From Apricaphanius iberus (Eukaryota > Chordata > Actinopteri > Cyprinodontiformes > Aphaniidae): 64,000 nucleotides of DNA. The translations under genes and the position numbers were made by a program. Positions 9,251-22,000 of this stretch are shown in pieces (the stretch's first letter is position 1; each line of letters opens with the position of its first letter). Under the pieces are notes generated by a model. That model saw only the letters and a program-made list of their open reading frames with translations, did no database searches and had not been told where the DNA came from. Where the stretch lies: assembly GCA_028564705.1 (NCBI GenBank), contig JAPXFQ010000351.1, positions 1,860,001-1,924,000 of the forward strand, written 5' to 3'.

Positions 9251-12200
9251 AAGCTAAAGTCCCGATTCTAGCTCCATAAGGTGCTACACAAACATTTAAA
9301 AAATTGAATTTTTTTTTAAATAATCGATCCTGAAACAAAACTAAATCAAATGGAGTAATATTCACGTTTTCATAAATTGTAATCTGTAGTTTTTGTTCAA
9401 TTTCAGCATTAATGGGGGGCCCCGGATGGGTTTGGGGGGCCCTAAGGAAGCGCTTAGTTTGCTTATGCCTTTGGCCAGCTTTGACCTTATGCCAAATATA
9501 ATTGAAAAATAAAACAGAATTGTTGTGCAACTATAAATGTTAACTGTGTTATATTAGCACAATAAACCAAAGTATATAAGTATGGGTTTCCTTAAGTCTT
9601 TATGATAGTATTCTACAGGCTGGTTTACTACAACAGTAGAATGAAATCCTGAAATTATGGTTTATACTTTTGGTATGCCACCCCAAAGTTTTATGTGGCC
9701 CCATCTGACCACATTCCCATCCCTTCTTATTATAACCCCTCCCCCCAACCCAACTCTCGTGCACATACACAGTTAAAACCAGTCATAAAGCACATTAGGC
9801 CGAGTACAGATGGCCCAGGCTTAGGAAAGACCATCAAAGGAGCCATCTGCATCAGCAGCAGATCAACAGCAGCAGCCAGGGCGCTGACCCAGGGCGCTGA
9901 CCCAGGGCACCCAGATTAGGGAAGGCTGGTACCCCCATCTCAATCCAAGCACTACCTGGAGAGCACCCCGGCAGCCACAGCCGATAACCGCTCCCGATGA
10001 AGAGGGGTCCAACAGAGGAAACACTGGAAGGAAGATTAAGATAAGAAGTTAAAATAAAAAAAATAAACAGTAGATAACTATGATTAACTAGCAAAACATT
10101 AATAAAATATAATCCAGTAAAATACGCAAAGCAATTTACACAACATTATAATAAGTAGTAATGATAAAAAGGACAGTCTTGAGCCTGTAAAGTAAAGGAT
10201 TTCTACTTTGGCAGCCAAAGGAAATCTCAAAGTCTCCTTTAAGGTCAATAAAAGGTAAAGAATTTCCTCACACACAGGAAGCTTGGCTTCTGTTTCATAA
10301 ACTCCCAGTCATAGCCCTTTAACATCACCAGTGTGAAGAAAAATCATTAAGTCTGTCAGTTACTGCAGAGGCAGTCAGAAACAGCAGCCAACACTGCTGA
10401 CTAACAGAACCCTTAAACTTTGCCAGAATAGGATGTACGCTGTTGGCCACACACAGGCAGTTTAAAAGCTGGTCTCTGTTTTACTGAACTTATCTGGAAA
10501 GTAAATTATATGCTGTTGATAGAACAGAAAAACAGTCAAATTGGCACAGAAAGCTTTTTAGCTGAATTAACACAGCAGAGCTATAAAAAGCTATACCAAA
10601 TTGCTCTGTGCATTTCTTTACAAACTGACATTGCTTGGCAGCTGAAACACACATACTTTACTGACTAACATGCATTTCTCAAATAGGTAAAGCCACCACG
10701 TCCTCCTAACCCAAGATTTTTCTACTCTCTGAGTATTGGTTTAAAAAGATTGTATTTGCTATGCTGAACATGAGGTCAGTTTTTTTTAGACAACATAGAG
10801 GTTAGATTCCAGTGAACTTGGTACTTTGGTCTGTAAATAATGAAGGGCATGCACATTAGAAACAGCTAGGTCATTTCTCTTATCCAAATCCTGGGTCCAA
10901 CTTCAAAATTGTACACGTTTTTATTTTCTCCTCATTAATATCTTCTACAACACTAGATGACTCCTTAAGATATTTTCACTTCTTATCCTGCATTACTTAA
11001 CTAATTGAAAGAATGTATTCATGAGTTCCGTTAAGTCCAGGATTTTGTTGCCGGTTTACACATCTCAGGCATTATTATGCAAATAACAAGCTGATAAGGG
11101 GTCATGTCCTGGATTTTTGCATGGTGATGATAAAAAGTGGCTTTGGCTGACTCAACCCCCTCATGCATGTGAGCCCCAAGCGGATCATGTCTGTTCCACC
11201 TGTTCCTTTCCTAGTTGCCAAAACTGACCGAATGTCTCCTCCCTGTCCGCAGCTGTCAAAGGCCCCAGCATGCCTGGTATGAATGGTACACTGGTTAAAG
11301 GGATGCTTGGGCCAACAAGCTGTCTGGTTTGCTGGATAGGAGAAAGCTCATCCCAGTAAGAGAGACTTCCATCAGCACTTTGTATGCTAAAGACCAAAGA
11401 GCTATTTAATCCATCTGCTTCTGCCTAAAGTCCTCACTTGTGTGTTTTTAATGTCCCAGCATCCATACAGAAATGTTAGTCATCTTAAACCCAGGCAGAA
11501 GAGCAAAAAGGACTAGCTGGACTAGTGCCATCCGTCCAGATGCTTTCCCAGAACAAACTCGGCTCAATATCATCTTGATGTGCTCTGCTGCTCCTGCTCT
11601 GCCACCCTCTGTTTAGCCCCAATGAGAGATGCTCAGTAGGTTAATGCTAATTTAGAAGGATTGGGATCTAATAGCATCTGGCCTGTGCTGCTGATCTTGG
11701 TTTCATCAAAACTGTTTGTACTTTGAGGTGTTTGTCGATTCCTCCAGCATTTTCATTTTGTTGATGCTCTGATAAAACAGAATTGTTATGCTGATGTTGC
11801 TTGAATTGCTATTAGCTCTGCTGTGCTGACAGTTATATATGTTCTCTCCTGGGTCATTTTATCACTTCTCCTTTTGAGAAACTTAGGTGGAAACTAAACA
11901 AATGTTCTCATGAAGAAATAGGGGCTATTTTCCATGGGATGATTTGTTACTAACTCTGTCTCTATCAGTTTCTGCTTTGGAGACATTTAATTGAGAACAG
12001 AATAAAAGAAGAAGAATAAGTGGTTATGTGATTGCAATATAACCATCTATCTAACAGTAGGAGGTCACTAAGAGCTGCTCTGGGTAATCATGGTTGGTTT
12101 TACTGATTCAATCTTGAATAAGCACTGAAATCTGTTGATATAGAAGGTCTTCTGAAAAATAGGGTATCAATAAACTGAAGATTTAGGAAATTAATTCATA

Positions 12201-13380
12201 TATCTATACACATACTATTCACCATCTTCACAGTTGGTCTATTTTCCATCTCGTACCAAACATGCTCCTTGTTTTAACTGTAGTAGACAGTTTGCAGCAT
12301 TGTAAAATGTGTCCATGCACACCAGCCCCGTTTACTTCACTTTATTTGAACTATAATGTGCCTGTCCAAAAAGTCTGTTTAGGTGTCAATTTGCATTTAA
12401 AATAAACTCTGATATGGTTGGATTGCATATGTGAATGCCAAGTGTAGTGGAAACACTCCAAAAGCTGAAAACAGACTGTAGCACAGGACATTCTGGGTCT
12501 AAAACAACCAAAATATTTTTGCTGGGCATCTGTATAAGCTGAGCCCATTGCTGCAACATATTTGTCTGGCACATTTGCCAAAGAAAACAGAGATTCTAAA
12601 GCCGTTAAAATCTGATATCTCTCTAACAGATCTCAACTCAGAGACATTTCCTGTTAATTTAAATGTAAACTAAAATGATGTCTGTGTACAGAACTTCTTT
12701 GTTCACCACAGGGGAAGGCGTAAATATGTTCCTCATAATGATTGGTTCCTTAGACATAGTGCACTGTAAAAGCAAAAACATCTTCAAAACAACCCAATAC
12801 AGCAATAAATCAATCCCCAATCAAGCAGAGTCCACTGGAATATCAGGTGTGAAAATGACCTCTGTATGTATCATTCCATATTGCTGCCAGAATAAAACTT
12901 TTTTGTGCCAATTCTTTCAGCCTCGCTCATATCACTATGCACCAAATTGTGCCAGTCTACACACATAAAAATACATTGGACAGGATCACGCTCTAAGCCA
13001 GCAGTCAACTCTGGACTGCACACCTGTTCTGGACACTTTTAGAATGGAATAATTGCAAGTCTGCCTATGGTTTGAGGTGTTCAGCTAAAATACATCTACA
13101 ATAATTATTTATTTTAATCAGGAGCTTACAAGGCCATGACATCATCATCTGGGCTTTACCAGATTTTTTACAGGCACAGTTAATCTTAATTAAAATACAC
13201 TTCTGAATTTGAAGCAAGAAATAAAATGAATCTCCATATTTATTCTGCTGTTTAGTATACAGAAATAATTTAGGTAATCCCAGCTTGACTAAAACAGGAC
13301 AGATTTTATCTTATTTAATGTCCAACTGTGAGGCAAAAAAAATATGTAAATATCTGTTTTCAGCCGAAATGGGTACCACA
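9251..13380. other. Unassigned non-coding stretch
   Basis: No gene or clear element is recognised. At 9880-9912 a 15-bp unit (gacccagggcgct) is tandemly repeated. Two small GC-rich islands (about 9700-10010 and 11160-11400) carry ORFs of 60-80 codons with no recognisable domain. The remainder is AT-rich with many stops in all frames. It could be intergenic or intronic. Confidence 0.4.
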
Positions 13381-13559
13381 TAGTATAAGATTCAGGACTG
13401 GCCCAAAGTCTTATGGGGCCTTAGCAGATTTTGATTCAGGGGGCCGTATTCTATTAAGACCACTACCCCCATTAACAGAGTTTCAATCAAAGGCTTGAGT
13501 GTATTTGGCTGATCCTAAAAATAAAAAAGAGGTAATTGTTATTTGCTACTATTATTTTA

Positions 13560-14870
13560 TTTCAATTTAATTCATTTTTTTTATTCAAGTAAAATATGCA
13601 AAGCAACTTAAACAAAACTATAATGAGTAATAATCAGTTAAAAACTAGGCTAAAAAGGTCTCGAACCTGCTCTTAAAAATGGGAACATTTTTAAAAGCAG
13701 GTGAGGTACATAATGGAAAGACACCTCATCATGAGTCCTGACTTTAGGGATGACAAGGAGATGGCTGCCAAATGAGCACAGAGACCACAGGGGCTCAAAT
13801 GATAAAAGCAGTTCAGAAAAATTAGAAGGCCCAAGACCATTAAGACCCTTAAAGACCATTAAACGAACCTTTAAATCAATCTTAAAATGTACTGGGAGCC
13901 AGTGCAGTGATTTTAAGACCGGTGTATTGTGCTCCCACCTCCTGGTCTTTGTCAGGACAAGTGATGCTGAATTTTACATTACATTATCAATTCATAATCA
14001 ATTGATTACTGTAATTGTCATTAAAATAATCAATTCTATTGGTGATAAAAGCATGGATCAATATCTGTTGGACAGAGAGAGAATGGGGCAGACCCTGACA
14101 ATGTTCTTTAGATAATAAAAACCTATTTTAGTAATGTTTTTAATGTGAGGGATTAAAGCCAGCTCTGACACAAAAATCAACCCCAGGTTCTTCACTTCTA
14201 AAGATGGATTAAAACACAATGATCGTAGTTTTGGTAAAATGTTCTCTCTCAGAGCCACAGGACTGATGGCTAAAACTTCAGTTTTGTCCTGGTTAAACTG
14301 GAAAACCTTTTCTGCCGTGCAGGGTTTGATGTCAAAAATGCAGTGAAAAAGTGCATCAATTGGCCGTGTGTCATAAGGAGACATGGAAATGTACAACTGT
14401 GAATCTTTAGTATAGCTTTGGAAGCTAATTCCATGTCTTCTGATGACACTGCCAAGAGGGCGAATATACATATTAAAAAGCACTAGGTCTAAAATTGAAC
14501 CCTGGGAACCTCTACATGTGATGTTGTGAACCTTACACTAGCAGGTATGTAAATTTACCATAAAATTCCTGTCTGTGAGATATGATGTAAACCATTTATA
14601 AACAGCACAACAGGGGCCCATCTGTTTCAAAACAGTTTAAAATAGTGGTGTGGTATACTATATCAAAGGCAGTACTTAGATCCAGTAGAACCAACACTGT
14701 CACCTTCTGAGCATCATAATTTAATCCAAGATCATTTGAAATCTTCAGAAGGGTTTTCTTAGTGCTGTGGTTAACTCTGAAATCACACTGAAGTTTCTCT
14801 AGGATATTATGAGTGTTAAAGTTGTCCTTCCCGGGAATACTAGAAAAAATTTGTATCTTTCATTAAAATC
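13560..14870 (-). pseudogene. L2-type LINE reverse transcriptase and C-terminal region
   Basis: On the minus strand the stretch reads from LLDLSTAFDIVYHTT (about 14690) through a region equivalent to the YADD box, here degraded to SYTKDSQLYISM. Next come FQFNQDKTEVLAISP, SLHWLPVHFKIDLKVR and NGLGPSNFSELL. These are the ordered landmarks of the L2/Maui RT and C-terminal domain. Several stops and frameshifts interrupt it. The N-terminal RT part lies at 17340-17575, displaced by later insertions. Confidence 0.8.
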
Positions 14871-15148
14871 AGTCACTCTGTGTTCTAAAAGCATGCTGCA
14901 TATGCACATTTTATACAAACTCCAATCCCTGAATCAGTTACATAAAGAAAAGAGACTCGAAAACGCCTGAGTTTAAAAAAGCCCAGATACCACATGCCAT
15001 AATGCTAACTTAGCATTTATGGCCTCACCTACCTAGCTTTGGACCACCCACGAGAATGTTGTTTTTGGCAAGGTGAAAGCCAAGCCTCTTGCAGCTCCTA
15101 GAGGGTAGGGACCTTACAGTACTGGCTTTGCCTCGAGGTTGAACTTAA

Positions 15149-15938
15149 AGGGCCTATATCAATCAAAATCAAGTTTTTGGAGTTTCAATCATCTGGTAAT
15201 GCAATTTTCCATAAAAAAAAACCCACCAGAGTGGTTTTTGGCTTAATTCGTGCATGTTTGAGTAATCCTCCTTAATCGTGCTCTCTGTGCAGCTGCCCCT
15301 CCCTCTTCTAGAAAATGACTGAGTGTTCAACTAGTGACAACACTAATTGGAAGTTCCAAACACACCCTCATCCTTCTCACAGCTCATTGCTGCTTTGGTT
15401 TTTGATAGCTTAAAACACTTTTTTTATTTTATTTTACTTTCTCTGTGATAACGCCCATTTGGTTGCATGGATTACAGGATTTTATTCTATATTCCTAATG
15501 AACAGCAGCTGGATCAAAGAACAAAGGTGCCTGATGGACAGAGAAGTAGCTTAATGCTAATGCATGTTAGCCATTTATCACGGTGCTTATGTAATCTTAT
15601 AACAGCATTGTGTGGTTAATTAATTTATCTGTAGCATTTCAGAATGTTCAGTAAATGGGTGCAAACAACACCCACAGCTTTTTTTATATACTAGGCTGGA
15701 ACGATTTGCTTACCGGACTCAGCTATGTTGGTTTCGGCTCTGTCTAAATCCTGGACATTTAGCAGGAGGCGAGATAATAGAAAAACGAGCCATTTTACTA
15801 CATGGTCCAAAATTAACTACAGGATACAAGTTAAATCTTGAGTGACATTAATACTGTATAACACCAACAGTAACATTTTATCATATATATGTTTATCCCA
15901 GTAGTTGAAAGCTATGAAATAGCATGATATAGTCCCTT
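15149..15938. mobile_element. TTAA-flanked fold-back DNA element
   Basis: TTAA at 15145-15148 is followed by AGGGCCTATATCA. The right end reads TGATATAGTCCCTT, followed by TTAA at 15939-15942. The 13-bp ends are inverted repeats with one mismatch. A TTAA target site is typical of piggyBac and Kolobok elements. The 790-bp interior has no recognised transposase. It sits inside the broken L2 of this region. Confidence 0.68.
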
Positions 15939-16124
15939 TTAAAAGAAGGATCTCTACTGTCACAATAGTGAAACTCCAGCTCCCAGGCTGTAAGTAGTGT
16001 ATGACTTTTCACCAAGTGTTTTACTTTTCAAGTATTGTGTTAAAACGTGCCATGACAAGGAAATGTACTACAGCTCATATCTGTGACCACATCCACCCAG
16101 AGATGTTTTTTTAAAACTATTTCA

Positions 16125-16660
16125 ATTCGATTCAATTCAGTTTATTTATATAGTGCCATTTCACAACAGATGTCATCTAAAGGCACTCTACAAGAAGAGT
16201 TATTACAATACAATGTTTAATTTAGGAATTAGAGAACCACAGAAGATTGCATCATGACTTCTCAGCAATCCCTCACACTGAGCAAGCATGAAGCGACAGT
16301 GGAGAGGAAAAACTCCCTTTTAACAGGAAGAAACCTCCAGCAGAACCAGGCTCAGCATAAGCGGTCATCTGCCGAGACCGTCTGGGTTTGGAGAAGGCAG
16401 CAGGGACACAGAAAGAGCAACAGAACTGATGCAGAAGCAGAAGTTGGTAGCAGGACGTGGAGAACATTCCTCCACTGGAATGCCATCTTAGTCAGGGTCA
16501 TCAAGCAGGGCAGGTCAGGAGCACCTACTGTAGGAAGAGACTAAGAGAAAACAGGTTAGCGCTTGAATTGACAGCACATCATGCAGTTGGGGAGAAGTAG
16601 GAGAGAAAGTAGGAACTGACTCTAATAATGTCCTCCAACAAACTTTCCTCAAACGTAACA
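16125..16660 (-). mobile_element. 3' end of an L2 LINE
   Basis: The segment shares the diagnostic blocks gtttatttatatagtgcc, caacagatgtcatctaaagg, gagaggaaaaactccc and ttaacaggaagaaacctcc with the L2 copies at 44.7 and 59.4 kb. It contains only the 3' untranslated region. The orientation follows from those copies. Confidence 0.8.
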
Positions 16661-17339
16661 TATGCTTTAAACCATGAATTATAATAGCAGCTGAATCCAC
16701 CGCTGGTTAAATCTCCCGGTTCTACGTAGCTGCCGTGAGCGGTCTCTGCTCATCAGCATGGTGTGTGGGGTTGTTGCAGGGGCGATGGTGGTGCTCGTTC
16801 TGAAGAGTATTTTAGCTCAAATCACATGAGACAACTCATTGGATTTAAGCATACTACTAAGCGGAGGACAATAGATTATCAAGGGGTAACGCATAGCAAA
16901 GAGGGAGACCGTGGTGCTGAATACCTGTCTGCCAGTGGCGTGTGGTGTCCTGAAGACTGTAACTGTGGTAGTTGTGGTGTGGAGACCTGCTGTGACCAGT
17001 AGCATGTCGAATTTCGGTCTTGTTTGGTAATACTGCCTAAACTGGGTGGTAAACTCATCTAAACATAAATACCGGCACCATTTTTGTTTCATGTTACTGA
17101 TTTTAGTAAACAGAGATAGTGTAAGAATAGTGTTGCAGTTAACTAATCAGAGGAGAGAAACTTGCATGTCATTAAGCTTAATGAGCAATTCCCCCACATC
17201 TTGTTGAGTCCCCATGCCCACTCACACACTGAACTGGCATAAACTGAGACAGACTGGGAATTATCTTTTTTTTACAGAAATGGTTTCAGACTGTGTTCTT
17301 TAATCCAGAGAATAAATAAAATCATTAAGTTGAATTAAA

Positions 17340-17575
17340 ACAAGCTTTTCTTAAACGTTACTTAAAAATGGTAAGTTAGATACCACTCTGAAGTTGTTAA
17401 AATCATTATACTCTAACTGGCTCTTCTTCAGCTGGGGGCTCACTACTACACCTGTAAAGGTGGCAGGAAAAACCCCTGTCTGAAGGGAGGAATTCATCAT
17501 TGATAAAATCTCATCTTTAAAAAATCTGTAAAACTGCTTAAAAAACAAAATGGGGATCAGGTCAAGTGGGGGGCC
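17340..17575 (-). pseudogene. L2 reverse transcriptase N-terminal fragment
   Basis: The minus strand reads FKQFYRFFKDEILSMMNSSL, then FPATFTGVVVSPQLKKSQLE and NFRVVSNLPFLSNV. These correspond to the start of the L2 RT domain, including the degraded Y-R-P-V-S-N-L-P-F block. The next part of the same RT is found below 14870. I infer one original insertion split by about 2.5 kb of later DNA. Confidence 0.75.
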
Positions 17576-18640
17576 TCACTGAGGAGAATACTTTATCAAG
17601 AGGCCCAGCTTCTACCAGGACAAAACTGTATTTGATTTAAATATTTTTGCAACATTCAAAAAAATTTATTAAAATAAAAATAGAATTTTAATTTATTTTT
17701 TGAAATGAAATAATCAATAATAAAGGAACTTGACTACACTAAAATTGATGAGCTAGTGGTTTATTAAAATCTAGTACATTATTTCATGAAATTTATACAT
17801 TGTAAAATCAAGTTTAAGTTGGAACTAAAATAGGTTGAGTAAAATTTACACAATATATTAATGTAATAACCTAACTGAGAAGAAAGAGTAAATTTAATCA
17901 AATGCTTTCTTAAGTGCTATTTAATGTTTTTTAGTGACAACAAATTAATCTATAACTACTAAGTAATTTTTAATCTGAAAAGCAAAGTGCAACAGAATCC
18001 ACAACAAGAGCTTTGTTAGGCAAAGACTGTTGGTTTGGGAAGTATTTTGCTGGTGCATGATATAAAAAAGGGCACTATGGAATAAGAATTGTTTCAGTGT
18101 GAATATAAATATCCAAAACACTTGACCACATTAATAAGCAAGTTACTAAATTAAAAAGGAAAATTATTCGACTTTAGTCATGTTGTCTTGCTCACACTAT
18201 TGTGTCAAGAAGTCAAGAATTCATCAGATTTTTCTGCTGATGTTCATTCGAGGAAAAGGCCAAAGGAAGAACTGTCAAGAACTGTTGACTGCTTTTAAAA
18301 CCTAATTTATACTACTCCGTTTTGATGGATGCAGCGCCATTATCCATTGACGCAAGAGCTCTCCGTCACCTATGCAACGATGGACAGAGTAGAGGTTCAT
18401 TTTCTAAGTATCCGTCTCTGTCAACGGAGAGTGTATGCCTGTGATTGGTCAGTTAAGCAACAGCCATAGATCGTTTCACCAGAATGGGGCTCTATAGTTG
18501 ATGTAATCAGTAGTTAATGCAGCGTTTGGACACTACATGCTTTATATTGAAAGTATAATATATCTAATCTATCTAAAAATAGAGATCTGACTACCAGAGG
18601 AGGAGCAGCTCTCTCTGAGCTCTCCTGATCTGTCTGATTT
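17576..18640. other. AT-rich unassigned stretch
   Basis: No ORF of note or recognised element. A somewhat GC-richer patch at 18310-18500 may be the edge of an unidentified repeat. The rest is AT-rich sequence with short direct repeats. Confidence 0.4.
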
Positions 18641-18839
18641 TTGCCTTATTTTCACCCTATTGTCCCCTTTAAGATTTAGGTATAGATTCTGTTTTTTTCA
18701 GTTTTACTCTCAATTTATGTGCCGAGCCTCTAGAAGTACACTATTAGACAGGATTTTACTCACTATAAGACAGCATTTTACTCAGCTGAAGACTTGTCCC
18801 CAGCTACCTGCTAGACCAGATAACCTTCGGACACCTTTG

Positions 18840-19830
18840 AAAGACTGTGAAAAACTGTGGATTAACAATATGGCACACTGCTCAGCAGAGAACTTTGATA
18901 AGCTACTCCAAAGACGAAAATGCCCTGGAGGAACAGCTCCGGAAAATGGAAGCAAGACTCCAAAGACAGAACGCCTTGGAGGAACAGTTCTGGAATATCT
19001 ACAGGGGATATCCCTTTGGCTGAATGATTAGCGCGCATGACTCTCTGGGAGTCGTGGGATCAAGTCCCACCCAGGCCCTCGTTGTGTACCTTGCCACACC
19101 CCCTATGAATGAAAAGATAGCACGAAGCAGCAAAGAACAAAGGCAAAAATCAAGGAGTGTAAATCGGCCACATCATAAAACAAGAACCTCCCCAGCTAAG
19201 GTTCTGATAATTCATTATGGCTCTGTAAATGGGATTGAAAACTTTGCAACAAAAACACTAGTGTTCACGGATGCCCAAAGAGCACTATCAGACAAATTAT
19301 GAAGAAGATTAACTCTATCCTTTCTTTTCATCCAGGAATACACACACTCATTATAAATGCTGGCTCTTAAGATATCAGCCTACGCCAGAGCGAAATCCTC
19401 AGAGATTATGTGTCACAACTGCTCATGGCTCTAAATCTGCTTAATATCTCAAACACTTGGATGTCTGGCCCAGTTCCAGAAGGTAAGGTTGAACGATAGT
19501 CAGAGCAAGATCCCTTCATAAATGGATGAAAACAGAATGCTTTGAAAACTCACTTGGCTATGCTGGCAACTTTAAGCGTTTTGGTTCGGCGACTCATCTA
19601 TTAAAAGAAAATCAGCGCCATCTCAACAGAGCTGGGATTAGACTGCTGGCTGCTATTATTTTTGCCCACTTGAATAACAGTGCTCCGAGACTTTGAAAAC
19701 AAAGTTCCCCGAAGGTCAGTGACTCAACTCAGCCTGCAGATAATGGACAATCAGATGGCGCCTCCAGCTGTTCGCAGCCCTCTGATAATGAGACTGCATT
19801 ATCCATAAGCTCCAAGGACAGAAAGTGAAG
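18840..19830 (+). pseudogene. LINE ORF1 with esterase (SGNH-like) domain
   Basis: After a coiled-coil-like start (MAHCSAENFDKLLQR) the ORF is broken by a SINE. It resumes with PAKVLIIHYGSVNGIENFAT, then SFHPGIHTLIINAGS, RQSEILRDYVSQLL, TWMSGPVPEG and HLNRAGIRLLA. The last blocks fit the order of an SGNH-type esterase (I/LxxG..., GP(L/V)P, HLNxxG). Esterase domains are known in ORF1 of CR1/L2-group LINEs. Stops and frameshifts make it inactive. ORF1 proteins bind element RNA. Confidence 0.6.
19003..19110 (+). mobile_element. tRNA-headed SINE, copy 1
   Basis: A tRNA-like head with A-box TGGCTGAATGATTAGCGC and B-box GGGATCAAGTCCCACC is followed by a unique tail CGTTGTGTACCTTGCCACA. A second copy lies on the minus strand at 24871-24972 with about 80% identity over the same 100 bp. 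The promoter elements would recruit RNA polymerase III. It interrupts the LINE ORF1. Two dispersed copies with a shared non-tRNA tail argue for a SINE, not a tRNA gene. Confidence 0.72.
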
Positions 19831-19959
19831 AGATGAATCAGGAACCATAGGTTCACCAATCGAATTTCATAGAAATTACAGGAGCAAATCTTTAAAGGTA
19901 CTCAACTTACTCTAAGATTCTCACTAACTATTGGACATGGTGATTCTCCCCTCCCACCA

Positions 19960-20690
19960 AAGGTAATGACTGATGTATGATTTATTAGGTCACCAGACAT
20001 AACTCTACTTGGATCCTTATCAGGGAAATCTTTCCTAATCAATTACTTAATTACTAATCATAATTTACAGGCTTTGTTTTTATATGAAACTTTGTTATAT
20101 GCAAATAATGAAACATCCTCAATGCTAGAAGCTACTCCTCCAGACTATAGCTTTTTAACTGAAAACAGGAAAACAAAGAACGGGGGTGGACTTGGCATAA
20201 TGAAAAACTAACAAAAAAACACTGAACTTTAAAAAGATATTTCTGGGCACATTTCAATCCTTCGAATACCTTGCCACAGAGATAAAAGAGCCAAATAAGC
20301 TCTTAGTCATAAATATATACAAACCCCTCAAAGCTAGCTCAAACTTCATTAATGACCTCAATGACCTTCTATCTGTAATATTTATTGAATATAACCATCT
20401 AGTTATTGTGGGAGATTTGAACATTCATATTGAGAACTCTCAGGATAGACGAACTAAAACACTAACTGATACTCTCCATATCTTTGGTGTAACCCAACAT
20501 ATCAATCAACCAACACACAAAAAAGAACGCACTTTAGACTTAATCATTAGCAAAGTACTGAAAATCTCTAACATCTCCATTGCGGATGTTGTATTATCTG
20601 ACCATTTCTACATCTTCTTTGAAATCCTGATCCCGGCTAAACTATCAAATCAAATTGAGACCATAGTAAAAAAAACGCTTCCTCGTTGAC
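19960..20690 (+). pseudogene. LINE apurinic-like endonuclease, partial
   Basis: Readable blocks are ALFLYETLLYANNETS (the L-x-E-T-W position), KNGGGLGIM, KLLVINIYKPLKASSNF, LVIVGDLNIHIENSQ (GD-N-H motif) and IADVVLSDHFYIFFE (SDH motif). These are the conserved landmarks of the LINE endonuclease C-terminal half in the right order. The domain nicks target DNA to prime reverse transcription. Several stops occur between blocks. Confidence 0.82.
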
Positions 20691-20869
20691 AGCTCAGCTG
20701 AAATCTTTAAACAAATTTACTGCTCAACTCAAGTTTTAAAATTGCAAGGGAATCATTATTCTCTGAAATCATTAACAGAAACATTAATAACACTCGGACT
20801 CTAACAACAGTTGAAAGACTAACCAATCCTCCAGTGACAGCAGCCCCTGAGCATAAATACCACAGTTCT

Positions 20870-22000
20870 GGTTCTGTTGGACTTTAGTGCAGCGTTTGAC
20901 ACTGTTTATCATAAAATATTACTGAAATGACTGGGGAGCTGGGTCGGACTTACTGGTACAGCACTTCAATGATTTGAGTCTCACCTCAAGAATAGGAAGT
21001 TCTTTGTGTCCATAGGAAATTTCTCATCAGAAAAAAACAGAAATCACATGTGGGGTCCGCCAGGGCTCCATCCTGGGACCCCTCCTGGGACCCCTCCTGT
21101 TCAATATTTATGTGCTCCCACTAACCAAGATTATAGCAGCAAATAAGATTAGTTACCATAACTATGCAGACAACACTCCAGACAGACAACCAGGTGACTT
21201 TGATTCTGTCCAGACCTTCAATGAATGCATTGAACAAATCAACGACTGGATGTCCCACAACTTTCTCCAGCTAAACAGAAACAAAAAGGAAGTAATTATT
21301 TTTGGACCTAAGGAGGAACGATCAAGAGCGAGCACACAGCTTCACCTAATACAACTAAAAACTCATAATCAGGGCCGTAATCTAGGTGTAATAATGGAGT
21401 CAGACCTGAACCTCCTGGGTCACATAAAGGCAACAACACATTCATCTGTTGTCGGATTGATTTCTGCAAAAGCGTCCTCACAGTTCTACCTAAAAATCAA
21501 TCAGACAACTGCTGCTGATCCAGAATGTTCCTGCCCGGGTCCTCACTAGAACCAGGAAAGTAGAATACATCACCCTAGTTTTTACACTGACTTCCTGTAG
21601 CTCAGAGAATAGACTTAAAATACTCGTACTAGTTTATAAACCATTGAACGGTTTAGTAACAAAGTGTGTTGGAGATCTGCTGCACTATACCAACCCAGCA
21701 GACCACTCAGGTCCTCCAACTCAAGCTTACTAAACATTCCTAGACTTAGAACCTAACAGGGAGAGGCAGCTTTCAGCTTCTATACTCCATAAATCTGGAA
21801 AAAACTTACAGAAGAATGCAAAAATGCTGAATTGTTGGCTCTTTTAAATCAAAGATTAAAACTATACTATTCAGAGCTGTCTTTGAGTCCTAAATTCCAT
21901 TTTTTGATCACTCTTTGAATCTCATTGTTTGATTTTTATTCTTATATTTTAACCGATTGTGTTTTATCTGTTTTTAATCTATATTCTTTTGAATACATTT
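20870..22000 (+). pseudogene. LINE reverse transcriptase and C-terminal domain
   Basis: The RT reads LVLLDFSAAFDTVYHKILLK, GVRQGSILGPLLGPLLFNIY and NYADNTPDRQ, then DWMSHNFLQLNRNKKEVIIFG and the C-terminal VLTRTRK region. The GSILGPLLF motif has a 12-nt tandem duplication. The catalytic YADD is YADN. The N-terminal RT and the linker to the endonuclease (normally several hundred residues) are deleted, leaving only about 180 nt between the two domains. Confidence 0.83.

Noticed and set aside
11185..11397. 70-codon minus-strand ORF in a GC-richer patch, considered as a host exon
   Set aside because: No recognised domain, no convincing splice sites on both sides and no neighbouring exons.
12351..12581. 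Two overlapping minus-strand ORFs of 62-76 codons
   Set aside because: Overlapping frames with no domain or element context; consistent with chance.
19021..19080. Genuine tRNA gene
   Set aside because: A- and B-boxes are present, but the cloverleaf is poor and a second copy shares a non-tRNA tail, so SINE is the better reading.
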